Positions 8,358-16,341 of a stretch of DNA of 64,000 bases are shown here, piece after piece. This DNA is from Nocardioides humilatus. GTDB lineage: Bacteria; Actinomycetota; Actinomycetes; Propionibacteriales; Nocardioidaceae. Where the stretch lies: NCBI RefSeq assembly GCF_008373755.1, contig NZ_VUJV01000001.1, positions 310,001 to 374,000 of the forward strand, in the 5' to 3' direction. The first letter of the stretch is position 1. Every line of letters starts with the position of its first letter. The notes under the pieces were generated by a model that did no database searches, was not told the origin of the DNA, and saw nothing but the letters and a program-made list of their open reading frames with translations. A program made the translations under genes and the position numbers.

Positions 8358-11300
8358 GGGGGTGAGCAAGGCCTCGATCTCCTCGCGGCCGAGCAGTCCC
8401 TCCGGCTCGACGAGCTCGTCGGAACGCACGTAGTAGAACGCGGCACGGACCTGCTCGAGCGGGACGCCGGTGAGCTCAGCCCAGGCGAGGCGGTAGATCG
8501 CGAGCTGGAGCGGGTCGGCGGTCTGGCGGGTGTTGGTCTTCCAGTCGATGACCAGGTAGCCGTCGCCCTCGTCGTAGATCGCGTCGATCCGCCCCCGCAC
8601 GACCTGACCACCGAGGACGAGCGCGAAGGGCGCCTCGACCCGGTGGGGCGCGCGGGTCGCGAACGGACCGGACTCGAACGCCTCGATGACCTCCTTGAGA
8701 TCGGCGTCGTCCTCGATGCCGGCGTCGCCGCGGCCCGGAAGGTCGTCGGGGTCGAAGAGCTCCTGCTGCCCGAAGCGCGCTTCCACCCACGCGTGGAAGC
8801 GGGTGCCGAAGCGTGCGGCCGCCGAGGGCTGGCGCGGCATCGGGCGAGCGCGGTCGGCGGCGAACCCGTCGGGGTCGTCGCGCAACCGGGACAACGCCGT
8901 GGCCGAGAGGCTCGACGGCATCAGCACCTCGGTGACGGGCGCACGATCACGCGCGGCCTCCTCCAACAGGCGAGCGATCTCGTCGTCCCACTGCTGGACC
9001 TGCTCGAGGAGCAGCACGTCGTCGAGCATCGGGTCGGTCGCTGTGCGCACGAGGTCTGCCGCCTCCCGACGGCGGTCGACCTCGGCGGTGTGGTGGGACA
9101 TCGGCCAGGGCAGGTCGTCGGACCGCTCGTCGTAGGGGTTGGGCTCGCCCTTCTCCGCGACGTCGGCCCACCGCTCGGGTTCGGCGCCCCAGGTCGCGAG
9201 AGCGTCGCGGGTGTCGCAGACGTAGACCGACGGGCCGAGGCCTCCCTTGAGGTGCGGTGACCAGCGCCAGCACGACACGGCGTGGTGGTGGCGAGCGCGG
9301 GTCCACGCGACGTAGGCGAGCCGGAGCTCCTCCACCTGGTCATGCCGCTTGCGGCGCGCCTTGAGGTCGTTGATCGCCTCGGCGTCGTGACCGATCAGCT
9401 GCGGCAGGTCGCGGGCGTCACCGCGGAGCGCTGCCGGCATCACCTCGGCGCTCTTGAGCCACGTCGATCGGCTGCGGTTGGACGGGAACTTGTCCTTGAC
9501 GACCCCGACCAGGAAGACCTCGTCCCACTCCAGGCCCTTGGACCGGTGGACCGTGAGCAGCTTGACCGAGTCGGCCTCCGACGGGGTCGCGATGTCGAGG
9601 CCCTGGCCGAACTCGTCCTCCGCGTCGAGCCACGCGAGCAGCGCGGGCAGCGTCACCTGGCCGTCGATCGCCTGGAAGTCGGCGACGGCCTGGACGAACA
9701 GGTCGAGGTTGTCCCGCCGGGCCTCGGCGGCGGGCGACACCGACGAGGCGAGCTCGATGTCGATGCCGTTGACGTCGATGATCCGGCGCACGAGGTCGAG
9801 GATCGGCTCCCCGATCGCCCGCCGCAGCACGCGGAGCTCGTCGGCCAGCAGCGAGAAGCGGTGGCGGGCCTCGGCGGAGTAGTCGAGGTCGCCCGGATCC
9901 TCCAGTGCGTCGCACAGCGACGGGATCTCGAGCGGGTCGGCTCCCTCGACGGCCGCGGCGAGCTGGGTCGCGAGGTCGGCGAAGTCCTGCTGTCCTTGGG
10001 CGCCGGCCAGCTCGGCGCTCCGCGTGCCGAGCAACGCGAGGTCGCGCGGACCGATGGCCCAGCGCGGGCCAGCGAGCAGGGTGAGCAATGCCGGGTTGGC
10101 CGTGACGTCCTGGACGAGCTCGAGGGTGGCGACGACCTCGGCCACCTCCGGCAGTCGGAGCAGGCCCTTGAGGCCGACGATCTCGACCGGGATCTCGCGA
10201 TCGGTCAGCGCGTCGAAGACCAGCGCCGCCGAGGCGTTGTCGCGCGTCAGGACGCCGATCTCCTTCCAGGAGGTGCGCGCGTGAGCGGCGATCACCTGGT
10301 CGCCGAGCCAGACGAGCTCGTCGTCGAGGGTCTCGTGGACCACGACGGTCACCTCTCCGTCGGCAGCACCCTCCTTGGCCTGGAGGCGCTCGTGCTCGCG
10401 TCCGGCGTAGAGCTCGCGCGCGAGGTGGTTGGCCGTCGCGAGGATCCGGGAGTCGGACCTCCGGTTGACCGTCAGTGAGTACGCCGGCTGACGACCGTCA
10501 CTCGTCGGGAAGTCGCGACCGAACTCGATGATGTTGGAGACCGAGGCACCCCGCCAGCCGTAGATGGCCTGGTTGGGATCACCGACCGCCGTGACGGGGT
10601 GGCCGCCGCCGAAGATGCGCGACAGCATCGTCGCCTGGGCGACCGAGGTGTCTTGGTATTCGTCGAGCAGGACGACCTTGAACTTGCCCCGTTCGATCTC
10701 GCCGACCTCCGGGCACTCGTTGGCGAGCCGGGCGGCCAGGGCGATCTGGTCGGAGAAGTCCATCAACCCGAGCCCGGCCTTGAGCGCGCGGTAGTCGGCG
10801 ACCAGGCCGAGCAGCTCCACCCGCTTGTCGATCGCCTCGATGGCGTCACCGACCAGGTCGGCCTTCCCCTTCACCCGCTTGCCCTCGGCGAGCTGCTCCA
10901 GCAACGCGGCGTGCTCGACGCCGAAGAGACGTCGCTCGTCAGCGTCGTGGGCGAGGACCATCTCGACCGACACGAGGTGCTCGGCCATCTCCGCATCGAG
11001 CGCGAGCAGGTAGCGCACCGCATGGGTCGGGCTGTCGGTGAGCAGGTTGACGGCCTTGCCGTGTCGCTGGATCGCACGCGCTGCGAGCTGGTAGCGCGAA
11101 GCGTCGGCGATCAGCCGGGTGTCGGGCTCGTGGCCGATCCGCAGGCCGTGCTCGGAGAGCAGTGCGGCGGCGTAGGCGTGATAGGTGGCGACCGTCGGCT
11201 CCTCGACCTCCTCGTCGAGCTCGTCGCCGTCGGGGCCGACCCGTCGTGGTCCGCGCTCGGGCAGCAAGCCGGCCTGCAGCAGGCTGCCTCGGATCCGGGT

Positions 11301-11540
11301 CTGTAGCTCTGCGGTCGCCTTGGTCGTGAAGGTGAGGCCGAGGATCTCGCCCGGCGCGACCTGTCCGGTGGCGACCAGCCAGACCACGCGTGCCGCCATG
11401 ACGGCGGTCTTGCCGGAGCCGGCACCGGCGATTACCACAGCCGGCTCGAGGTCGGCGGTGATCGCGGCGAACTGCTCGTCGCTGTAGAGCCAGTCGTGGC
11501 CCATCAGCTCGGCCAGCTGCTGGGGCGTCTCGATCCTCAT
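8355..11540 (-). CDS. adnB: AdnB-type helicase-nuclease subunit
   Basis: 1061 residues from ATG 11540, which overlaps the adnA stop as ATGA. The N-terminal UvrD-like motor has Walker A GAGSGKT (39-45), LLDEYQDTS, GDPNQAIYGWRG and a later VHRSKGLEWDEV block. The C-terminal RecB-family nuclease has GRIDAIY, VIDWKTN and QLAIYRLAW. No cluster of Cys is seen in this nuclease, unlike the partner. In mycobacteria AdnAB is a heterodimeric motor-nuclease that resects double-strand breaks. An in-frame extension to 12365 merely reads adnA in another frame and is not part of the protein. Length is close to the mycobacterial subunit. Confidence 0.92.
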   Translation of the reverse strand: MRIETPQQLAELMGHDWLYSDEQFAAITADLEPAVVIAGAGSGKTAVMAARVVWLVATGQVAPGEILGLTFTTKATAELQTRIRGSLLQAGLLPERGPRRVGPDGDELDEEVEEPTVATYHAYAAALLSEHGLRIGHEPDTRLIADASRYQLAARAIQRHGKAVNLLTDSPTHAVRYLLALDAEMAEHLVSVEMVLAHDADERRLFGVEHAALLEQLAEGKRVKGKADLVGDAIEAIDKRVELLGLVADYRALKAGLGLMDFSDQIALAARLANECPEVGEIERGKFKVVLLDEYQDTSVAQATMLSRIFGGGHPVTAVGDPNQAIYGWRGASVSNIIEFGRDFPTSDGRQPAYSLTVNRRSDSRILATANHLARELYAGREHERLQAKEGAADGEVTVVVHETLDDELVWLGDQVIAAHARTSWKEIGVLTRDNASAALVFDALTDREIPVEIVGLKGLLRLPEVAEVVATLELVQDVTANPALLTLLAGPRWAIGPRDLALLGTRSAELAGAQGQQDFADLATQLAAAVEGADPLEIPSLCDALEDPGDLDYSAEARHRFSLLADELRVLRRAIGEPILDLVRRIIDVNGIDIELASSVSPAAEARRDNLDLFVQAVADFQAIDGQVTLPALLAWLDAEDEFGQGLDIATPSEADSVKLLTVHRSKGLEWDEVFLVGVVKDKFPSNRSRSTWLKSAEVMPAALRGDARDLPQLIGHDAEAINDLKARRKRHDQVEELRLAYVAWTRARHHHAVSCWRWSPHLKGGLGPSVYVCDTRDALATWGAEPERWADVAEKGEPNPYDERSDDLPWPMSHHTAEVDRRREAADLVRTATDPMLDDVLLLEQVQQWDDEIARLLEEAARDRAPVTEVLMPSSLSATALSRLRDDPDGFAADRARPMPRQPSAAARFGTRFHAWVEARFGQQELFDPDDLPGRGDAGIEDDADLKEVIEAFESGPFATRAPHRVEAPFALVLGGQVVRGRIDAIYDEGDGYLVIDWKTNTRQTADPLQLAIYRLAWAELTGVPLEQVRAAFYYVRSDELVEPEGLLGREEIEALLTP

Positions 11541-14500
11541 GACAACACCGACCCGGACGCCTGCGCGGGACAGATCGGGTGGAACGCGCAGCGATCGCAG
11601 TGCGTGCCGGGGCGCGCGACGAAGGCCTCGCTCCGCACCGCGGCGACCGCCCGCTGCAGCTGGCCCTCGATCTCCGGGGGCGAAGCTGGCTGCTGCTGCA
11701 CCTTCGGGAAGGTCTCGCCGTGGCGCAGCTGCACCAGCTCGGCGCCACCCGCCGTCGTCGGTTGACCGACGAGCTCGTCGGCAGCGCCGTGATCGACCGC
11801 GAGCTGGTAGAGGCCGAGCTGGGGGTTCTCGGAGAGGGACTTGTCGGTCGGTGGGTATTTCCCCGTCTTCAGGTCGACGACCACGACCTTGCCCTGCTCG
11901 TCGAGCTCGAGCCGATCGGCGAAGCCACGCAGCACGACGAGCTGCCCGTCGGGCAGCTCGACCTCGGCGCGCAGCTGCGGCTCCAGTGCGACCACGGCGC
12001 GCGCTCCCGGTCGCCGGTGCCACGCGAGGAACCGGGCAAGGACCTGCTCGACCGCCTCCCGCTCGCGTTGGCGCGACCACGGGGTGCGGAACTCCATCCG
12101 GTCCCACACCTCGTCGACGTGGGGCATCAGGTCGTCGACCGTCGTCACTTCCAGCTCGCCCTTCGCCACCCGCTCGGCGAGCGCGTGGACGACCTTTCCG
12201 AAACCCTGGCTGGCCGTCGAGACCACGTTGCCGCCCGCCTCGCGGGTCAGGAACCACTGCGCGGGACAGGTGAGCAGACCTTCCAGCGCGCTCGCCGACA
12301 GCGTGACCGGGCGGTCGTCGGGCCGGACCGGCTGTGCGGACAGCGACGGGCTCCGCAAGCCCCACCAGGTCGCGGGGTCCGCAGCAGACGCGACCGGCCG
12401 GCCGTGCACCTCGGTCTCGGCCAGCAGTCGCAGCCGAGCGGCGGCTGCCTCGCGCAGCGGCGCGGGCTGAACTGGATCTGCCGCGGTGCGGCGAAGCTCG
12501 GCGACCAGACCGTGCATCGACAACGGCCGCCGCGGACGTCCGACCCGGTGGACGACCTCATGGCCGAGTTCGGAAAGGAACCGTGAAGGCTGCTCGCCGT
12601 CGTCGTCCGGGGACTGCACCGCAGTGACGACCAGGCGTTGTCGGGGTCGCGTCACCGCTACGTAGAAGAGGCGCCGCTCCTCGGCCAGCATGGCCGCCCG
12701 GGTCAGCGGCGGCAGCAGCCCGTCGTAGCCGGCCGGGCCGATCCGGTCGGCCCCCAGCAACGAGTCGCGCCGGCGGAGGTCCGGCCAGCCGCCCTCCTGG
12801 ACGTGTGCGACAACGACGAGCCGCCACTCCAACCCCTTCGACCGGTGGGCTGTCAGCAGCCGCACCGACTCCCCGCGCACGCCGCGCTCGGCGAGGGTGT
12901 CGGCGGGGATGTCCTGAGCGCTGATCGTGGCGAGGAAGGTCGCGACACTGGTGTGGTCGCGCTGCTCCTCGGACCGCGCCGCGGTCTCGAAGAGCGCACA
13001 CAGGGCGTCGAGGTCGCGGTGCGCGAGGCGGGCCGCCTGGCCGCCCCCGGTCGTGGCGCCGCGCAGCCGCTCGCCCCACGGCGTGCCGCTCCACAGCGTC
13101 CACAGCACCTGCTCCGCAGAGGCGCCCTCCTCGATCTCGGCGCGGGCGCGCTCCAGGAGCCGCGCCAGAGCGCGGGCCCGCGCCGCCGGATGACCGTCGA
13201 CACCGTCGAGCAGATTGGCGTCGAGGACCGCGCGGCGCACGAGCTCGCGCGGCCCAACCTCGGGGTGCACCGCACGCAGCGCGCGGGTGAGGGCGCGGAC
13301 CTCGGTTGCGTCCAGACCACCGAGCGGCGAGATCAGGAGCTCCTCGATCCGGTCACGCGGCACCTCGTCGTCGACGAGCAGCTCGAGGGCACCGAGCAGG
13401 ACCGCCACGGCTGGCTCGCGCACCAGTGGGGTCTCGTCACCGGCGACCTCGACCGGCACCCCCGCCGCCGTCAGCGCTCGGCGCAGCCCGGGGATGGACG
13501 AGCGCCCGGATCGCACCAGGACGGCCATGTCGCTCCAGGCGACGCCGTCCTCGAGGTGCGCGCGACGGAGCAGGTCAGCGACGTGCTCGACCTCGGCCCG
13601 CGCGGTGTCGAAGGTGTGGACCTCCACGGTGCCGTGGCCCAGGTCGGACGCCGCGGCCTCGGGGTTGCGGAAGGAGTCGTAGGCGGCGGGCGGGATCGCA
13701 CCGCGCGAGGTGATGCCGGCCGCGATCGACCGCGATGCACGCAGCAGGCGCGAACCGAACCTCCGGGTGGTGCCCAGCGCCAGGACCGGTGCGTCCTGAC
13801 CCGTCGCTGTCGGGAACTGCGTGGGGAAGTCGAGGATGCCGCGCACGTCGGCGCCGCGGAACCCGTAGATCGACTGGTCGGGGTCGCCGACCGCGACCAG
13901 GTCGCGGCCGTCGCCGGCGAGCGCCTGGAGAAGCGCGACCTGGCTCGGGTCGGTGTCTTGGTATTCGTCGACGAACACGCACGAGTAGGCCGCGCGCAGC
14001 TCTGCCTGGTGGACCCGAGCCTCGATGACGCCGCGCGCGATCAGGTCGGGGTAGTCGATCGCCGACTGGTCGCCGAGGACGTCGAGGTATTGCTCGAGGA
14101 ACAGACCGGCCGCCTCGAACTCCGGCACCTGCTCACGCCGCCCCAGCTCGACGAGCTGGGCAGGGTCGAGGCCACGCTCGCGCGCCCGGGCGATCACCGC
14201 GTGCACCTCCCGGGCGAAGCCCCGCGTGCCGACGGCAGCGCGCAGCGGCTCGGGCCATCGGATCGACTCTGGCGCGTCGGTGAGCAGCTCTTGGAGCACG
14301 ACGTCCTGCTCGGGGGCCGACAGCAGACGCAACGGCGCGGCATAGAGCTCGGCCGGGGCGTACTTCCGGACCAGGGCGTAGGCGAAGGAGTGGAACGTCG
14401 AGGACAACCCGCTGGACAGCGTGCGCCCCAGCCGTCCGGTGACCCGGTCGCGCAGTTGCTCAGCCGCCTTGCGTGAGAACGTCAGGGCCAGCACCGAGTC

Positions 14501-14704
14501 GGGGTCGGCGCCGCGCCGCTCGATCCGGTCGACGATCGCCTCGACCATCGTGGTCGTCTTGCCCGTGCCGGGTCCGGCGAGCACCAGCAACGGACCGCCT
14601 GCGTGGTCGACCACCTGCTGCTGGTGGGCGTCGAGCCGCGGCAGTGGTGCCGCAGCAGGGGGCGGCGCGAGGCGGTAGCGGGCGGTCGGGGGCGAGGGCG
14701 TCAT
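11537..14704 (-). CDS. adnA: AdnA-type helicase-nuclease subunit with a probable Fe-S nuclease domain
   Basis: 1055 residues from ATG 14704; an in-frame GTG at 14737 would add 11 residues and cannot be excluded, since neither has a clear Shine-Dalgarno. The UvrD-like motor has Walker A GPGTGKT, FVDEYQDTD, GDPDQSIYGFRG and AHRSKGLEWR. The C-terminal RecB-family nuclease has GFADRLELDE, VVVDLKTGK and QLGLYQLAV. One Cys at the start of this domain (LLTCPAQW) and a C-terminal CDRC-AFHPI-C motif form the four-Cys pattern of [4Fe-4S] nucleases such as AddB and Cas4. It is the partner of AdnB in break resection and ends with a 4-bp overlap into adnB. Confidence 0.92.
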   Translation of the reverse strand: MTPSPPTARYRLAPPPAAAPLPRLDAHQQQVVDHAGGPLLVLAGPGTGKTTTMVEAIVDRIERRGADPDSVLALTFSRKAAEQLRDRVTGRLGRTLSSGLSSTFHSFAYALVRKYAPAELYAAPLRLLSAPEQDVVLQELLTDAPESIRWPEPLRAAVGTRGFAREVHAVIARARERGLDPAQLVELGRREQVPEFEAAGLFLEQYLDVLGDQSAIDYPDLIARGVIEARVHQAELRAAYSCVFVDEYQDTDPSQVALLQALAGDGRDLVAVGDPDQSIYGFRGADVRGILDFPTQFPTATGQDAPVLALGTTRRFGSRLLRASRSIAAGITSRGAIPPAAYDSFRNPEAAASDLGHGTVEVHTFDTARAEVEHVADLLRRAHLEDGVAWSDMAVLVRSGRSSIPGLRRALTAAGVPVEVAGDETPLVREPAVAVLLGALELLVDDEVPRDRIEELLISPLGGLDATEVRALTRALRAVHPEVGPRELVRRAVLDANLLDGVDGHPAARARALARLLERARAEIEEGASAEQVLWTLWSGTPWGERLRGATTGGGQAARLAHRDLDALCALFETAARSEEQRDHTSVATFLATISAQDIPADTLAERGVRGESVRLLTAHRSKGLEWRLVVVAHVQEGGWPDLRRRDSLLGADRIGPAGYDGLLPPLTRAAMLAEERRLFYVAVTRPRQRLVVTAVQSPDDDGEQPSRFLSELGHEVVHRVGRPRRPLSMHGLVAELRRTAADPVQPAPLREAAAARLRLLAETEVHGRPVASAADPATWWGLRSPSLSAQPVRPDDRPVTLSASALEGLLTCPAQWFLTREAGGNVVSTASQGFGKVVHALAERVAKGELEVTTVDDLMPHVDEVWDRMEFRTPWSRQREREAVEQVLARFLAWHRRPGARAVVALEPQLRAEVELPDGQLVVLRGFADRLELDEQGKVVVVDLKTGKYPPTDKSLSENPQLGLYQLAVDHGAADELVGQPTTAGGAELVQLRHGETFPKVQQQPASPPEIEGQLQRAVAAVRSEAFVARPGTHCDRCAFHPICPAQASGSVLS

Positions 14705-14744
14705 GTCGTCGACCAGCCAACCACCACGGCCCGACACAATGCCG

Positions 14745-15149
14745 TCAGGCCAGGTCGAAGTCGGCGAAGTCGAAGCCCGGCGAGACCAGGCAGCTCACCA
14801 GGGCGTCGTACGACGACGGCACGGTGCGCTGCCACACACCCGCCGGCACCAGCCCCTGCGGGCGGTCGGCGTCGACCACGAAGGTCGAGGTCTCCTCGGC
14901 AGGCGCCGGCCCCGACCCACCCAGCTCGACGGTCACCGCGCCCGTGTGCGCGAGCCAGACCTCGTCGGAGGCCACCCGGTGCCATGCCGATGACTCCCCC
15001 GCCGGCAGCAGGAAGTAGATGAGGGTCGCGGTCGCGCGCACCCGGCCGTCCGGCAGGGTGACCGACTCGGGCGAGATCCAGGTCTGGCGGTACCACCCGC
15101 CCTCGGGGTGCGGCTCCAGATCGAGGGCCTCAGCGAGCGGCGGGCGCAC
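14745..15149 (-). CDS. Cupin-fold protein of the DUF985 family
   Basis: 134 residues. The sequence begins with a conserved HPEGGWYRQTW block and continues through IYFLLPAGESSAWHRV and the C-terminal SYDALVSCLVSPGFDFADF, all typical of the DUF985 (Cupin_5) family. The beta-barrel is small and single-domain. The biochemical activity of the family is not settled. The GTG start at 15149 has GAGGA about 8 nt upstream. It sits 3 bp after the acyltransferase stop codon and just before adnA, so it is likely co-transcribed with both. Nothing in the sequence links it directly to DNA repair. Confidence 0.85.
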   Translation of the reverse strand: MRPPLAEALDLEPHPEGGWYRQTWISPESVTLPDGRVRATATLIYFLLPAGESSAWHRVASDEVWLAHTGAVTVELGGSGPAPAEETSTFVVDADRPQGLVPAGVWQRTVPSSYDALVSCLVSPGFDFADFDLA

Positions 15150-15152
15150 GGC

Positions 15153-15824
15153 TCAGTCCTCGAGCACGGGGCGGTCGTTGTAGACGCCCGCGTGCTCCTG
15201 CCCGGAGAGCTCACCGATGGCCGTCATGATCCGGTCGGTCAGGTCGCGCCGGGCCTTGCCGGGAGCCACGCCGTCGTAGTCGCCCTCGACCGTGATCGGT
15301 GCGCCGAAGGCGACCGTCACCTTCGCCAGTCGCGGGACGCGGGTGCCGATCGGCTGCAGGCGCTCGGTGCCCGTCAGACCGACGGGCACCACGGGCGCCC
15401 CCGAGGTCAGCGCGAGATGCGCGACGCCCGTACGACCGCGGTAGAGGAGGCCGTCACGCGAGCGGGTGCCCTCGGGATAGATCCCGAACGCCTCGCCGCG
15501 GCCCAGCACGTCCAGCGCCGTCACCAGCGATCCCATCGCCGCCGCGGAATCGTCACGGTCGACCGGCAACATGCCGAGCCCCTCGAACCACGCCTTCGAC
15601 AGTGCGCCCTTCACGCCGGTGCCGGTGAAGTAGTCCGACTTCGCGAGGAAGACCACCTTGCGCGGCACGAGGATCGGGATCACGACGGAGTCGACGAAGC
15701 TGAGGTGGTTGCTCGCGAGGATCACCGGGCCGCTGCTCGGCAGGTTGTCGAGCCCACGCACGTCGGGTCGCCACACCGCCTTGGCGACGGGCGGGACGAC
15801 GGTGTGGAGCGCCTGGTAGAGCAC
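15153..15824 (-). CDS. 1-acyl-sn-glycerol-3-phosphate acyltransferase family protein
   Basis: 223 residues from GTG 15824. It carries the acyltransferase HX4D motif NHLSFVDSVV, the glycerol-phosphate-binding block YPEGTRSRDG and VPVGLTGTERL. Such enzymes acylate lysophosphatidic acid during phospholipid synthesis at the membrane. A longer reading from GTG 15872 is possible, but GTG 15824 is preceded at 7 nt by TAGCGT, a hexamer used the same way before another gene in this window, and the resulting N-terminus (VLYQALHTVV) begins where relatives begin. The exact acyl acceptor is not determined. The cupin and adnA genes follow closely. Confidence 0.85.
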   Translation of the reverse strand: MLYQALHTVVPPVAKAVWRPDVRGLDNLPSSGPVILASNHLSFVDSVVIPILVPRKVVFLAKSDYFTGTGVKGALSKAWFEGLGMLPVDRDDSAAAMGSLVTALDVLGRGEAFGIYPEGTRSRDGLLYRGRTGVAHLALTSGAPVVPVGLTGTERLQPIGTRVPRLAKVTVAFGAPITVEGDYDGVAPGKARRDLTDRIMTAIGELSGQEHAGVYNDRPVLED

Positions 15825-15837
15825 GGCAAGGACGCTA
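15825..15837 (-). promoter_or_regulatory. Leaderless -10 of the acyltransferase (TAGCGT-N7-GTG)
   Basis: TAGCGT on the minus strand occupies 15837-15832 and is followed by seven bases and GTG 15824. It decides the start of the acyltransferase over the longer reading. Confidence 0.5.
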
Positions 15838-15892
15838 GGGGTTACCGGCGAGTCCGGACGAATCGGGTCCACGGACCGGCCAGAAATAGGCG

Positions 15893-15927
15893 AAGGGCCC
15901 TTGGGAGTATGAGTCTCAAGGGCCCTT
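15893..15927. terminator. Strong hairpin (AAGGGCCCTTG / CAAGGGCCCTT)
   Basis: Perfect 11-bp arms at 15893-15903 and 15917-15927, extended by three more pairs to a 14-bp stem with a 7-nt loop. There is no long T-tract on either side (CATTTG to the right). It lies upstream of the minus-strand acyltransferase and has no gene ending into it from the left, so it may insulate the acyltransferase promoter from readthrough, or be a site bound by a protein. Confidence 0.5.
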
Positions 15928-16168
15928 CATTTGACCGGTACTGGTGACGCTCCCGATCGACCGACCGACTTGCTCAGATCCCACAGCCCTCGTCACCCGG
16001 CCTGTGCGGCGAGCGTCCCCTTGCGGTTCTGCCTGCCGTCTGGATCCTCGCCTTCCGGCTGATCCCGATCTCCCGGAGGAGCTCGTGGGAGAAGTTCTAT
16101 GCCGCGGATGACAGGCGGCGCAAGGGGTAACAGCAAGGAATTTCGAGCAGTTTCGTAGTTCCGGCGTG

Positions 16169-16244
16169 TCGTCCACAGGGACCCGGACCATGTCCACAGA
16201 TGAGCGGCGCTTCATCCACAAACTGTGGGTACGCCTGTGGATGA
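16169..16244. promoter_or_regulatory. Cluster of DnaA-box-like nonamers
   Basis: TCGTCCACA (16169-16177), ATGTCCACA (16190-16198), TCATCCACA (16212-16220) and, inverted, TGTGGATGA (16236-16244) each differ by one base from TTGTCCACA or TTATCCACA. A weaker TGTGGGTAC lies at 16224. The last two good boxes face each other with a 15-bp spacer. The cluster lies about 100 bp upstream of the membrane-protein gene. Confidence 0.45.
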
Positions 16245-16264
16245 TGAACCGGGCGATGGGGCGT

Positions 16265-16282
16265 GTGAGTACACGTACTCAC
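16265..16282. promoter_or_regulatory. 18-bp palindromic operator candidate (GTGAGTAC-AC-GTACTCAC)
   Basis: Perfect 8-bp inverted arms around a 2-bp centre, 59 bp upstream of ATG 16342. The size and placement suit a dimeric helix-turn-helix repressor. No regulator gene adjoins it; the TetR gene at 21.3 kb is not adjacent. Confidence 0.5.
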
Positions 16283-16341
16283 CTCAGGTCGAGTAGCGCC
16301 GCGATGGTGCTGCCAGCCGGATCCATGAGGAGATGGTTGAC

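Larger units (their letters stand above)
15838..16341. other. Long intergenic region between divergent acyltransferase and membrane-protein genes
   Basis: About 500 bp without a convincing gene. From left to right it holds the hairpin at 15893-15927, an open frame without a start codon (15948-16130, plus strand) whose last 36 codons read like a hydrophobic segment with a basic tail, a cluster of DnaA-box-like nonamers (16169-16244) and an 18-bp palindrome (16265-16282). A Shine-Dalgarno (AGGAG) precedes ATG 16342. No tRNA or rRNA pattern is seen. Confidence 0.6.

Noticed and set aside
11541-12365. An N-terminal extension of AdnB by 275 residues
   Set aside because: The extension reads adnA in another frame; the ATG at 11540 overlaps the adnA stop and begins exactly where homologous helicases begin.
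15825-15872. Start of the acyltransferase at GTG 15872
   Set aside because: The additional 16 residues are unlike relatives, no ribosome site precedes it, and the TAGCGT hexamer points to GTG 15824. Not fully excluded.
16169-16244. The chromosomal replication origin
   Set aside because: DnaA-like boxes are present, but there is no dnaA, dnaN, rnpA or AT-rich unwinding element nearby, so oriC is unlikely; only a secondary DnaA-binding site is proposed.
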